64,000 nucleotides of DNA from NCBI GenBank assembly GCA_049340005.1, contig JBMPIY010000001.1; one strand, 5' to 3'. Both the position numbers and the translations under genes were made by a program. Positions within the stretch are counted from its first letter, which is position 1. Each line of letters begins with the position of its first letter. The DNA comes from CAXBDP01 sp963974465. Its GTDB lineage: Bacteria; Bacteroidota; Bacteroidia; Cytophagales; Cyclobacteriaceae. The notes under the pieces are model-generated. The model saw nothing but the letters and a program-made list of their open reading frames with translations. It made no database searches and was not told the DNA's origin. Of this stretch, positions 49,553-59,351 are shown piece after piece.

Positions 49553-50734
49553 ATGATGGTTAGAAAATGTAAATCCAATAATGTTTTGAGTACATCATTT
49601 CGATGGGTTATTATGAGCCTTTTTATTGTAGCAATTCTTTCTTGTAAATCGAATACAAAATACAAGGCTCCAATTACCTATAGTGCTGAAAAGATTAGTA
49701 TTTCTATTGATTCGGTTACTACAAGATCCAGTGGAGGGATGCAACAGATTTGGCATCATAAAGGGAAAGAGTATTATATCCACGGTGATAAAGCAAAATC
49801 CGTTTTACTGTTTTTTGATCTTGAAAGTGGAAAGTTGGATTACAAAATTCCAATGGAAAGACAGGGACCAAACGGGATTCCCAGTTTTAATGGCTTTTTT
49901 GTTAAAAGTCTTGATTCTGTTTATGTCTATCATGGATACTCCTATATTATGTGGCATATCAATCAATCAGGAGAAGTCAAAAGACGGTATCGATGGTCGA
50001 TGGATAACTCGATAGATGGCATTTTGCTAAACCCTTATGGCGAGGACGCTATTTTTAAAGGAGATCTAGTGTATTTACCATCATCTCCGAATCTTGGGAT
50101 GTCGGAATTTTGGCAAGGCTATGTAAGTCAAAGCATTGATTTGGAAACAGGAGAAGTCAATTTCACTACCAAATATTCTCCGATTTTTGAAAAAGGAAAC
50201 TATGTCTATGCGCATTCGAATGTTTCTAGAACCTTGACTCCAGACGGAAAGCTTGTTTATTCCTTTGGTGCAGAGGATTATTTGTATGTCACTGATTTAG
50301 TAACAGGAAAGGTCTTGGATAAAAAGTTGGCAAAATCGGATCATATAACTGTTCAAATGGCTGGAGACTACCTTGAACCCTTTGATGATGAAAGATGGAA
50401 TGAAGATGCTGCAACCTTAGGATATTATAAAAAGGTACTCTATGATAAATACAGAAATTATTATTATCGAATTGTCAAGCTTGAAAGTCATGACTTTTAT
50501 GATTCTCAAAGTTCAAACAATCCATACCGAGTAATGATAAATAAGTATTCAGTTATAGTGTTAGATGAAGATTTAAATGTATTAGGAGAAGTTGTGCTTG
50601 ATGATTTAGGTTTAACAGACAAATGGTTTATCACCAGCAAAGGCTTGTGTTCTCCAGTGAGTGATTATTCACCTGAGGCAATTGAAAATGAGATACTGTT
50701 CTATTGTTATAGTTTTTCTATTAGTTATGAATAA
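49553..50734 (+). CDS. DUF4221-like lipoprotein
   Basis: This protein of about 393 aa starts at the ATG at 49553 (MMVRKCKSNN), which gives a basic n-region, a hydrophobic segment and a lipobox ILSC (Cys31). The body is beta-rich with repeats of four-stranded type (for example YYIHGDKAKSVLLFFDLESGKLDYKI), suggesting a six-bladed propeller. It matches, as I recall, the Bacteroidota DUF4221 family, with no known function. Confidence 0.6.
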   Translation: MMVRKCKSNNVLSTSFRWVIMSLFIVAILSCKSNTKYKAPITYSAEKISISIDSVTTRSSGGMQQIWHHKGKEYYIHGDKAKSVLLFFDLESGKLDYKIPMERQGPNGIPSFNGFFVKSLDSVYVYHGYSYIMWHINQSGEVKRRYRWSMDNSIDGILLNPYGEDAIFKGDLVYLPSSPNLGMSEFWQGYVSQSIDLETGEVNFTTKYSPIFEKGNYVYAHSNVSRTLTPDGKLVYSFGAEDYLYVTDLVTGKVLDKKLAKSDHITVQMAGDYLEPFDDERWNEDAATLGYYKKVLYDKYRNYYYRIVKLESHDFYDSQSSNNPYRVMINKYSVIVLDEDLNVLGEVVLDDLGLTDKWFITSKGLCSPVSDYSPEAIENEILFYCYSFSISYE

Positions 50735-50784
50735 CCAGTTAAAATGGTTAGCAATGATCATATAATTGAGTTGAGTCCACAAAA

Positions 50785-50813
50785 AAAGGTCGACCCATAA
50801 GTAATCGACCTTT
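50785..50813 (-). terminator. Terminator of the DUF2911 gene
   Basis: Arms AAAGGTCGA (50785-50793) and TCGACCTTT (50805-50813) surround an 11-base loop, with a T-run on the minus strand (A-run at 50781-50787). It is 22 bp beyond the stop. Confidence 0.75.
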
Positions 50814-50835
50814 CCTTGAATTTTTATTTTAGAGA

Positions 50836-51690
50836 TTATTTTGACTTTATTTCTGCAATCAACTTCTCATTCAATCTTACATAATCGGGGTTGTTAGCTT
50901 CTTTGGCTAGAGCCATAGATTTTTGGGCTGTAGCAATAGCGGCTTCATCTTGATTTAATTCATACTGAATTTTGGCTTTCAAATGTAGTACCCAGTATTG
51001 AGCTTGTGTTTCAGCTGATTTTGAAACCCATTCTAATGCCTGTCCCAGATCTTCGCCTTTTTCGTACAAGAATGAGCCTGCCTGAAATAATATGCCTGGA
51101 TTTTCAGATTTACCATCAATTACTTGTTCTTTGATTTGTGCCATCACTTTGCTGTCAACTTCTGCAACTATTGGAAATTCCACCAATGTGTTTTCCCATG
51201 ACAAACGCAAATGTGCTGTGCTCATATTGATATTTGCGATATCGATGGTAAAAGTCTCCACAGTTGGGCTGGCTTGCTGAGCCGGAACTGTAAATCTGAA
51301 TGCATCATCAGCATCCGTATAGCCCATGCTACCCCATAGTTCTGTGTTTTTACTGATAATTATCGTCCATTCATTTGCATTCGGAATGGTATAAAGGGCA
51401 TAAGTACCAGCCGGCAAATCGTTACCAGCAATTGTTACTGCATCACCAAAAGTCAGTTTGGTTGGTTCATTGGCTCCTGTGCGCCATACTTCGCCAAATG
51501 GAACTAGCTCACCAAATATGGCTCTACCTTTCATGCTTGGTCTGGAGTATACCACAGTGAAATCAGTAAGACCAATTTTCTGTTCTAAAGTTGCCGTAGG
51601 ACTTGGAGCTGGCATGGCAATTTGCGCATGACTTTCGGCTACTAATAAAATAGCCAATGCTGCCAAAAAGAATGATTTAATGGTTTTCAT
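50836..51690 (-). CDS. DUF2911 protein, secreted
   Basis: This 284-aa protein has a signal peptide (cleavage after SHA near residue 22). The DUF2911 domain carries VVYSRPSMKGRAIFGELVPFGEVWRTGANEPTKLTF and LPAGTYALYTIPNANEWTIIISKNTELWG, and a C-terminal helical TPR-like part (ESKAETQAQYW region). The function is unknown; it is common in Bacteroidota. A terminator follows. Confidence 0.88.
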   Translation of the reverse strand: MKTIKSFFLAALAILLVAESHAQIAMPAPSPTATLEQKIGLTDFTVVYSRPSMKGRAIFGELVPFGEVWRTGANEPTKLTFGDAVTIAGNDLPAGTYALYTIPNANEWTIIISKNTELWGSMGYTDADDAFRFTVPAQQASPTVETFTIDIANINMSTAHLRLSWENTLVEFPIVAEVDSKVMAQIKEQVIDGKSENPGILFQAGSFLYEKGEDLGQALEWVSKSAETQAQYWVLHLKAKIQYELNQDEAAIATAQKSMALAKEANNPDYVRLNEKLIAEIKSK

Positions 51691-51880
51691 ATTATTTTTT
51701 GGTTTTATATGTTTAAAAAGAATCTAAGCCAACATTTTTCAGAGAGCACAATTACTAATACAAAAAATGTGTGAAATCGTTTCAGAGCTTGTGAATTTTT
51801 GCAAAAATAAATCTTCACAATTTAGCTAAGTTTCGGCATTAAATTGATTTTTCTGAAGGCAATGTAGAAAGCGTACATAA

Positions 51881-52489
51881 ATGAAGAAATTAAGTAAGGA
51901 GTTTTATTTAAATCCTTCTGTTACAGAAATAAGCAGGCAATTACTAGGGAAAGTACTTTGTACTCAAGTGGATGGAGAATTCACCTCAGGCAGAATTGTG
52001 GAAGTAGAAGCGTATAGCGGGAGGGATGATAAGGCATGTCATGCTAATAATAATAGAAGGACTAAGCGAACTGAGATAATGTATAGTGCCGGTGGGGTAG
52101 CCTATGTTTATCTGATTTATGGAATGTATCATTTGTTCAATGTCGTAAGCAACCAACAGGATAGGGCAGATGCAGTACTGATTCGTGCTCTTGAACCCAT
52201 TGCGGGACTTGAAATTATGATGGAGCGTATGAAAGTAAAAACGGCAAAAAAGATAACGGCAGGTCCAGGCAAATTGAGTAAAGCAATGGGTATCACCAAG
52301 AATTTGTACGGTGCTGATTTGGTAGGAAACGATATTTGGATTGCAGATGATGGAATTGAATTTAATCAGCAACAAATCATCGAAACCTCCCGCATTGGCG
52401 TAGAATATGCAGAAGAAGATGCACTAAAGCCTTGGCGATTTTATATAGATGGCAACCCTTTTGTTAGCCGCATTAAATCCTTTAGCTAA
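51881..52489 (+). CDS. DNA-3-methyladenine glycosylase (AAG/Mpg type)
   Basis: This 202-aa protein has the AAG-family core: LGKVLCTQVDGEFTSGRIVEVEAYSG with the catalytic Glu, the Asn-rich loop DKACHANNNRRTKRTEIMYSAGGVAYVYLIYGMYHLFNVV and GPGKLSKAMGI. It removes alkylated purines from DNA. Two octamers are in the gene (52017 and 52386). It is followed after 40 bp by the dehydrogenase gene. Confidence 0.94.
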   Translation: MKKLSKEFYLNPSVTEISRQLLGKVLCTQVDGEFTSGRIVEVEAYSGRDDKACHANNNRRTKRTEIMYSAGGVAYVYLIYGMYHLFNVVSNQQDRADAVLIRALEPIAGLEIMMERMKVKTAKKITAGPGKLSKAMGITKNLYGADLVGNDIWIADDGIEFNQQQIIETSRIGVEYAEEDALKPWRFYIDGNPFVSRIKSFS

Positions 52490-52529
52490 ATTGCAACCAT
52501 ATTTTTTAATTCTTGATTTTAAGTAAACC

Positions 52530-53453
52530 ATGTCAATAGCTATAATTGCGCCTCCAAGAAATGTAGATTCTTGGCTTATCCATTTCACCGAATTATATCC
52601 TGGCGAAACTGTTGAAGTTTGGCCTAATATTACCAAGCCTGATGAAGTGGAATGCGCTCTTGTTTGGTATCATCCTGAAGGCTGTTTGCAGGATTTCCCA
52701 AATTTGAAAATGATTTGCTCAATGGGTGCTGGTGTGGATCACATTATGCGTGATCATGCTTTGCCGGTGGGCATTCCCATCACTCGAATAGTGGATGACT
52801 TGCTTGCCAAATCCATGACTCGGTATATTATTACCTGCGTACTTAATTTTCATAGAAGGTTTCTAAAATATGCAGAAGATAAAAAGGAAAGAGTTTGGGA
52901 TATGAAAAACCCGGAAATTGATGTAAAAGTAGGGATATTGGGAATTGGTCAATTGGGTCAAGATTTAGCAAGAAAATTGCAATTACTTGATATAGATGTG
53001 ATTGGATTCTCACGAGGAGCTAAATCAATAGATAATATCCCAACACTGCATGGTGAAAATGAGATGGATGAATTCTTAAGTCAAATCAATATATTAGTTT
53101 GTTTACTTCCACTTACTAAGGAAACAGAAGGGATTTTAAATCGCGATTTGTTTAGGAAAATGAATAAAAATACCTGCTTGATAAATGTAGCAAGAGGCAA
53201 GCATTTGATTGAAAATGACTTGATTTGGGCAATTGAAAATGAAATAATTTCTGAAGCTTATTTGGATGTATTCAATGAGGAACCTTTGGATATAAGACAT
53301 CCATTTTGGAATAAGCGGGAGGTATTTATCACACCGCATATTGCCAGCGTAACCAATCCATTAGCAGCTATTCCACAAGTAGTTAATAATCTGAATAATG
53401 CCCGTCACAATAAACCACTTTCACATCAAGTGGATATGTCCAAAGGATATTGA
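52530..53453 (+). CDS. D-2-hydroxyacid dehydrogenase (GhrA-like)
   Basis: This 307-aa protein has a Rossmann motif GILGIGQLGQDLARKLQLL (about residues 133-151), the catalytic Arg in NVARGKHLIEND, a Glu in the FNEEPLDIRHPFWNK segment and the catalytic His in ITPHIASVTNP. It has the length and order of glyoxylate/hydroxypyruvate reductase A. It reduces small 2-oxoacids with NAD(P)H; the exact substrate is unknown. Confidence 0.88.
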   Translation: MSIAIIAPPRNVDSWLIHFTELYPGETVEVWPNITKPDEVECALVWYHPEGCLQDFPNLKMICSMGAGVDHIMRDHALPVGIPITRIVDDLLAKSMTRYIITCVLNFHRRFLKYAEDKKERVWDMKNPEIDVKVGILGIGQLGQDLARKLQLLDIDVIGFSRGAKSIDNIPTLHGENEMDEFLSQINILVCLLPLTKETEGILNRDLFRKMNKNTCLINVARGKHLIENDLIWAIENEIISEAYLDVFNEEPLDIRHPFWNKREVFITPHIASVTNPLAAIPQVVNNLNNARHNKPLSHQVDMSKGY

Positions 53454-53534
53454 ACCAAGTTAACTGAAAAAATATTCTCTTGTATAGAAGCAATTTGTAA
53501 GTAAATTTCACAAAAATAACCTGCCACCAAAGCC

Positions 53535-54344
53535 ATGAACGATATACTCTGTCCAATAGATTTTTCTGATTGCTCACTCAATGCAATGGAATATGCTGCG
53601 CGTTATGCAAAAACTTATAGCGGCAGAATACATTTGTTGCATGTGGAAATCAGCAGCCTAGCATCCTTTTCTGAAGAGCAAAAGAAAATCAATCTAAATA
53701 AGCTGAAAGCATTGCATGATGAATTAAGCAAAATGATTGAAGGTGTTCCTATAGATTTCTCCATTGTTAATGATCCTGATGAAGCTTCAAGTGGTATTTC
53801 AGATTTTGTGAAGGACAAAGATTTCGACATTATCATAATGGGTACCAATGGCATAAGCGATGTGGAGGAAGCTTTTTTTGGAAGTAATACCTCTCGCCTT
53901 ATCAAATCTAGCCAGTTGCCAGTAATTGCCGTTCCTTTGGGAGTGACTTTTGAACCTTTTAAAAAGATTGTTTATGCGACAGAATATCGAAGTGAGGACA
54001 AGGAATTTATTCAGAAGTTGCAGAGCAAATTCAATAGTGAAACCATTATCCATGTGGTGAACGTAACTCACAATGCTGGCTTAGTAAATAAGGCTGGAAT
54101 GGAGCTTTTTAAATCAGAAGTATTGGAGCTAGTAGATCATAAAAACATGGTCTTTTCATTGATCCAAAGTTCGGAAGAAATAGATCATGCATTAGATAAA
54201 TTTATCACAGATCAAAAAGCAGATATTCTAGTGCTTTTGGCACATGAGAGTAATTTCTTGGCGAGAATATTTGATAGGAGTGTTACTAGAGAAATGGTAT
54301 ATTTTGCCAAATTCCCAATACTGATTTTCAAATCTAAAGCGTAG
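53535..54344 (+). CDS. Tandem universal stress protein
   Basis: This 269-aa protein has two USP domains (about 1-140 and 145-269). The first begins MNDILCPIDFSDCSLNAMEYAARYAK and has the ATP-binding-like pattern IIMGTNGISDVEEAFFGSNTSRLIKSSQLPVIAVP; the second is degenerate (ILVLLAHESNFLARIFDRSVTREMVYFAKFPILIF). It is linked to stress responses through nucleotide binding. It is a single gene. Confidence 0.9.
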   Translation: MNDILCPIDFSDCSLNAMEYAARYAKTYSGRIHLLHVEISSLASFSEEQKKINLNKLKALHDELSKMIEGVPIDFSIVNDPDEASSGISDFVKDKDFDIIIMGTNGISDVEEAFFGSNTSRLIKSSQLPVIAVPLGVTFEPFKKIVYATEYRSEDKEFIQKLQSKFNSETIIHVVNVTHNAGLVNKAGMELFKSEVLELVDHKNMVFSLIQSSEEIDHALDKFITDQKADILVLLAHESNFLARIFDRSVTREMVYFAKFPILIFKSKA

Positions 54345-54382
54345 TATAGCCACTCACTGTAGGATAATAAGGGAAATAGGAT

Positions 54383-55099
54383 TTAAGACTTATTTCCCAA
54401 TTTCTGGCGCCAAAAATCACCAAATTCTTTCCATCCTTTTTTGGTAGAAATAGTTTCCCACATCACGTTGATGTAGTCAGAGGCTTTGGGTTTTGTTACA
54501 GCTTGCTTTGGACTTGGTACTTCCTCCCGCTCATTTTTGGCGATAAATTCAGCCTTGTTATCTGATTGTACTTGAGCTTTCTTGGCAGGATCTTTTTTAT
54601 CTGCTTTGGCAAAACTCTCTTCTGATTTTTCTTTCCATCCTAATTTCTCTTCTACCAAGCCTTTGTTGTTATAGGAAATTGCATCTTCCGGATCTAGTTC
54701 TATGGCTTTTTCATAATCTGCAATTGCTCCATAGTAATCGCCCAATTTATCTTTAACAAAAGCACGGCTCGCATAGCGGTATGGATTATTTGGCTCTAAT
54801 TCAGCAGCGTTATTCAAATCCGTAAGAGCCAATTCACCTTGACTAGTCAGTAAATAGGCTACAGCTCGCTCACTCAAAATATGTGCATCTGATGGATGCT
54901 GTTGGATTAAAATTTCAAAATCTGCCAGACATTCTTCAAATCGCTGAAGTTTGAAAAATGCTTTGGCGCGGCTATATCTTGCTTTGCTAAAATCGACATT
55001 GCTGATTAGGATTTCATCGAAAATTGAAAGTGCTTTTTCGAATTGCTCTTCCTGGCATAATTGATTGGCTTGCGATAATAATGCTTGTTCTCTGTCCAT
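54383..55099 (-). CDS. TPR-repeat protein, cytoplasmic
   Basis: This 238-aa protein has no signal peptide. About four TPR units (residues 10-150), with KALSIFDEILISNVDFSKARYSRAKAFFKLQ and similar, precede a charged linker rich in Lys/Glu and a small C-terminal tail (ISTKKGWKEFGDFWRQKLG). The function is unknown; it likely makes protein contacts. It is divergent from holA with 129 bp between. Confidence 0.75.
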   Translation of the reverse strand: MDREQALLSQANQLCQEEQFEKALSIFDEILISNVDFSKARYSRAKAFFKLQRFEECLADFEILIQQHPSDAHILSERAVAYLLTSQGELALTDLNNAAELEPNNPYRYASRAFVKDKLGDYYGAIADYEKAIELDPEDAISYNNKGLVEEKLGWKEKSEESFAKADKKDPAKKAQVQSDNKAEFIAKNEREEVPSPKQAVTKPKASDYINVMWETISTKKGWKEFGDFWRQKLGNKS

Positions 55100-55228
55100 T
55101 GCTTATAGAACTGTAGGGTCTCTTTTGAGTTCGATTTATTTGCAAAATTCTTTCTTTCTGATTGCCCATCCAAAAATTTGTAATAAAACCCATTCCTCCC
55201 GCTTTCTTCTTGTATATTCGCAATAGCT

Positions 55229-56251
55229 ATGAAGCAAAGTCCAGAAGCTGTAATTAAAGATATTAAAGCAGGTAAGTTTGCACCTGTTTATTTTCTCCAA
55301 GGTGAAGAGTCATTCTACATCGACCAAGTAGCCGACTACATAGAAAATCATGCATTGCCTGAGCACGAAAGAGGGTTTAATCAAGTAGTACTTTATGGAA
55401 AGGATGTTGATTTTGCCGCCGTATTGAACAATGCAAGACGCTATCCTATGATGGCCGAACGACAAGTTGTCATTGTGAAGGAAGCGCAAGAAATACAGGA
55501 CTTCAAAAAGGAAGATAAAATCGCCATGCTGATGGCTTATTTGAAAGAACCGCTTGCTTCTACCATCTTAGTTTTTTGCCATAAGCATAAGTCCTTAGAC
55601 AAGCGGAAGTCTATTTCCAAGACGATTTATGAGCATGCCGTAGTTGTTGAAAGTGGTAAAATTTACGATAACAAATTGCCGGATTTCATCGAAAGCTATG
55701 TGGCGAGTAGAGGACGGAAAATTGATATTGCTGCTACAAGAGTTATTGCTGAATATATTGGAAATAATCTCGATCGTATTTCAGGTGAAATCAACAAAAT
55801 ACTAATTAACCTAAAAGAGGATGAGAAAATAACTGAAGCACATGTGCAGCGATATGTGGGTATCAGCAAAGAGTACAATGTATTTGAGCTCCAAAAGGCC
55901 GTTGGATTTTTGGAGGTAGAAAAGGCCTTTCGGATTGTGAATTTTTTTGCAGCCAATCCAAAAAACTATCCGGCTATTCCAGTCATTATTACACTATTCA
56001 CTTATTTCAATAAGATCGTTTTATTTCATCGCAGTCCATCCAAAGCAGACAGAGATTTATCATCACTTTTAAGTATTAATCCATTTTTTTTAAGGGAATA
56101 CAGAGTTGCTGCTGAGAAGCATCCATTGGCTAAGGCACTTCGGAATATTCATTATTTGCGGGAGGCTGATTTGCAAACAAAGGGTGTAACGACCAGCAAT
56201 ATGACGGATGGAGAAATTCTAAAAGAATTAGTTTATAAATTGATGCATTAA
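55229..56251 (+). CDS. holA: DNA polymerase III delta subunit
   Basis: This 340-aa protein is the clamp-loader delta subunit, with PVYFLQGEESFYIDQVADYI at the start, ARRYPMMAERQVVIVKEAQ and the C-terminal three-helix part (EKHPLAKALRNIHYLREADLQTKG). It opens the beta clamp with the gamma and delta-prime subunits. An octamer (56158) encodes part of the last helix. It lies 84 bp before the envelope gene cluster. Confidence 0.93.
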   Translation: MKQSPEAVIKDIKAGKFAPVYFLQGEESFYIDQVADYIENHALPEHERGFNQVVLYGKDVDFAAVLNNARRYPMMAERQVVIVKEAQEIQDFKKEDKIAMLMAYLKEPLASTILVFCHKHKSLDKRKSISKTIYEHAVVVESGKIYDNKLPDFIESYVASRGRKIDIAATRVIAEYIGNNLDRISGEINKILINLKEDEKITEAHVQRYVGISKEYNVFELQKAVGFLEVEKAFRIVNFFAANPKNYPAIPVIITLFTYFNKIVLFHRSPSKADRDLSSLLSINPFFLREYRVAAEKHPLAKALRNIHYLREADLQTKGVTTSNMTDGEILKELVYKLMH

Positions 56252-56335
56252 ATAAAATCGCAAATGCAACGTTTTTTAGCTGTTCATACGTCTTCTATTT
56301 ATACTAAATGCATTTAGAATTAAGTTAACAATATT

Positions 56336-59300
56336 GTGAATATCAAAAATCGAATAATAATCATATTAAGTCTTGTTATTGGTGTGGCAAGCCAAGGCTT
56401 TGCACAGGATCAACTGGCTACAGCTGAGAGCGAAAAGCTATTTGCAAAAGGTTTGCAGTTAATGAATAACAAGCAATATGGTGCTGCACGTGAGGCTTTT
56501 GAGAATTATGCACAAACCACTGGCGAAAGTGCACGTCGTGATGAAGCAGAATTTTATATTGCTTATAGTGGTTTATTTCTTGAAAATTTGGGAAGCGACA
56601 CCAAGGTTGAGGAATTTGCAAATAAGTTTCCTGAACACCCATTAGCCAAAGGAGCTTTTGCTGAATTGGGCAATCATTATTTCGAAAGAGGTGATTACGA
56701 ACGTGCAATTAAATATTACACTTCAGCAGATTTGTATATTCTGGGCGATGAGGAATTAGGGAAAGCCAATTATCAATTAGGCTTAAGCTATTACCAGCAA
56801 AAGCAATTAGATCAGTCGCTAGTCTATTTTGACCGAGTAAAAGGCGGGAGGAGCAGCTACTCCGAAAGTGCGTATTTCTATGCAGGCATTGTTGCCTTTC
56901 AAAATGGAAATTACTTCCGTGCACAGCAAGATTTACAGCGAATAGCCAATCATCCGGATTACCGCATTCAGGTGCCATATTATCTGGCAAGAATTTATGC
57001 TGAGCAGGAAAATTATCAGGAGCTTGCCACATATACGGCTCAAGCATTAGATATTCCAAGAGTAAATAGCCGATTAGAGATCTTGCTGCTCTCTGCTGAG
57101 GCTTCTTTTCAACTGAAAGATTATCGCACCTCAATCGAGCGATTCGAAACCTATGCAACTGCACTAAGAGCTCGCCCTGCCGACGATATTCGATTCAAAA
57201 TGGGTTATGCTCATTTGCAAGTTGGCAATACAGAACAGGCCATTGAGCAATTGAAAACCATAAGCAGTAATGATTTGAAAGGCCAAATGGCATCTTACTA
57301 TCTAGGCCACTTATACATACAGCAGGAAAATCCTCAATTTGCAATAACAGCATTTGATAGAGCTTCCAAGATGACATTTAATCCCGAAGCAGCTGAAAAT
57401 GCTGCATTTAATTTCGCGAAGGTGAGTTTTGAATTAGGTCGCTTTCGCGATGCACTCAATACGCTGGAAGCATTCTCTAGAAATTATCCGGGTAGTAATT
57501 TAATCAGCGAGGCAAATGATTTAATAATTGAAGCTTTGCTTAATACAAATGACTATGCAAAAGCCATTGAGTATATAGAAGGCTTACCGAATCGAACAGA
57601 AAGGATTAATCGAGTTTACCAAAAGGTGACTTTCTATAGAGGAACAGAATACTTCAATGATCAGCGATTCCCATTGGCGGTGCAGTTGTTTAAGAAATCG
57701 CTAGAAAACCCAATTGATAAAGGATTAGTCGCTGAGGCTCATTTTTGGGCTGGAGAAGCCTATTCTACTGGCAATAGATATGACGATGCAATCAAGGAAT
57801 ATCAGCAAGTATTAAGAAACAACCCTCCCGCCGATTTACGCTTAAAGACTGCGTATGGACTTGGTTATGCACTTTACAATACAAAAGAATATACACAAGC
57901 CTTAACTCAGTTTAGAACCTATGTTCAAGCATTAGAAAGGGCAGATGATAAGCTCAATTATAATGATGCTTTATTGAGGCTGGCAGATTGCTATTTCGTT
58001 GGAAAAAATTATCAAGAAGCAGTAAGAACTTATGATAAAGCAATTCAGCAAAACAACCCTGAGATTGATTATGCTTACTATCAAAAAGGCCTGGTTTATA
58101 GCTATATGAACAATAGCTTAGCAGCCAAAGAGAATTTAGATATAGTTGTGAAAAGATATCCACAGAGCAGAATTCACGATAATGCTATACTTCAATTAGG
58201 TCAGGTAGATTTTGAGGATGGAAATTATGAAGAGGCAATAAGAACCTACAGTTTGTTAATCGAACGAAAAGCGAATAGTCCGTTGGTGCCATTTGCTTTG
58301 CTCAATAGAGCAGTTTCTAATGTGAATTTACAACGATATGCTCAAGCCGAGAGCGATTATAAAGCCATTCTCGATAAGTATTTGAATCACCGTACAGCAG
58401 GTAGTGCCATTTTAGGTCTGCAGGAAGTTAGTGCGCAAACGGGTAATCAGGACTTTCAACGCTATTTGTCAAGATATAGAAATGCTAATCCAGACAAACA
58501 GGCACTTGAAAGTATAGAGTTCGAATCGGGCAAAGCCTTGTATTTCAATCTAGAATATCCACGAGCAATTACAGCCTTCCAAGAGTTTTTGAGGACATAT
58601 CCGCAGAGTGCATTTATTATGGAAGCGAGATTTTACTTGGCTGAATCCTACTATCGTAGCAATGAGTTTGCGAAGTCATTGGAGTTACACAATATTTTGG
58701 CAAATACGCCTGCTTTTCCTCAGCAGAATAGAGCAATCAATAGAGTGGCTGAATTGGAGTATGATTTAAAGAATTTTCAAAGAGCCATTGAGTATTACGA
58801 CAAGTTATTACAAATAGCACAAAATAGGAGAGATGAATACACTGCATTGGAGGGGATGATGTTGAGTTATTATCAACTAAATAATTTCGATAAGACAACT
58901 GAATATGCACAGAAAATTTTGGATCAAGGAAGTGTATCGGCAAATGCTGAAGGCAAGGCAAATTTATTCCTAGGCAAGGCTGCAGAAGGGCGGGAAGAAT
59001 TTGCTGCTGCAAAGGATTTCTATCTCAACACTTTTACTTCAGCAAAAGATGAAAACGGTGCAGAAGCACAATATTTACTAGCTAGACTTGAATACAGAGA
59101 AAAGAATTACCCTAAGTCAATCGAAACATTATTCGATTTGAATAATCAATTTGGTGGCTATGAAGAATGGTTGGGTAAGTCATTTCTGTTGTTGGCAGAT
59201 AACTATATCGCACAAAAGGAATGGTTACAGGCTAGAGCAACATTAAATTCAGTATCCGAAAACTCACCAAGTAGAGAAATTCGGGATGAAGCAAGAGAGA

Positions 59301-59350
59301 AATTATTGTTAATTGATAAGCTCGAAAATGAATCAGATGATAATGAATAA
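56336..59350 (+). CDS. Large secreted TPR protein
   Basis: This 1004-aa protein uses GTG at 56336; the next residues give a good signal peptide (IIIILSLVIGVASQGFAQ). The rest is built from about twenty TPR units of roughly 34-36 residues, and the C-terminus is acidic. The last 8 bp lie within possible starts of the next gene, so the two are coupled. Secreted TPR giants next to outer-membrane barrels are typical of the Bacteroidota envelope, sometimes for gliding or the type IX system, but no gld/por name can be given. Confidence 0.8.
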   Translation: MNIKNRIIIILSLVIGVASQGFAQDQLATAESEKLFAKGLQLMNNKQYGAAREAFENYAQTTGESARRDEAEFYIAYSGLFLENLGSDTKVEEFANKFPEHPLAKGAFAELGNHYFERGDYERAIKYYTSADLYILGDEELGKANYQLGLSYYQQKQLDQSLVYFDRVKGGRSSYSESAYFYAGIVAFQNGNYFRAQQDLQRIANHPDYRIQVPYYLARIYAEQENYQELATYTAQALDIPRVNSRLEILLLSAEASFQLKDYRTSIERFETYATALRARPADDIRFKMGYAHLQVGNTEQAIEQLKTISSNDLKGQMASYYLGHLYIQQENPQFAITAFDRASKMTFNPEAAENAAFNFAKVSFELGRFRDALNTLEAFSRNYPGSNLISEANDLIIEALLNTNDYAKAIEYIEGLPNRTERINRVYQKVTFYRGTEYFNDQRFPLAVQLFKKSLENPIDKGLVAEAHFWAGEAYSTGNRYDDAIKEYQQVLRNNPPADLRLKTAYGLGYALYNTKEYTQALTQFRTYVQALERADDKLNYNDALLRLADCYFVGKNYQEAVRTYDKAIQQNNPEIDYAYYQKGLVYSYMNNSLAAKENLDIVVKRYPQSRIHDNAILQLGQVDFEDGNYEEAIRTYSLLIERKANSPLVPFALLNRAVSNVNLQRYAQAESDYKAILDKYLNHRTAGSAILGLQEVSAQTGNQDFQRYLSRYRNANPDKQALESIEFESGKALYFNLEYPRAITAFQEFLRTYPQSAFIMEARFYLAESYYRSNEFAKSLELHNILANTPAFPQQNRAINRVAELEYDLKNFQRAIEYYDKLLQIAQNRRDEYTALEGMMLSYYQLNNFDKTTEYAQKILDQGSVSANAEGKANLFLGKAAEGREEFAAAKDFYLNTFTSAKDENGAEAQYLLARLEYREKNYPKSIETLFDLNNQFGGYEEWLGKSFLLLADNYIAQKEWLQARATLNSVSENSPSREIRDEAREKLLLIDKLENESDDNE

Positions 59351-59351
59351 T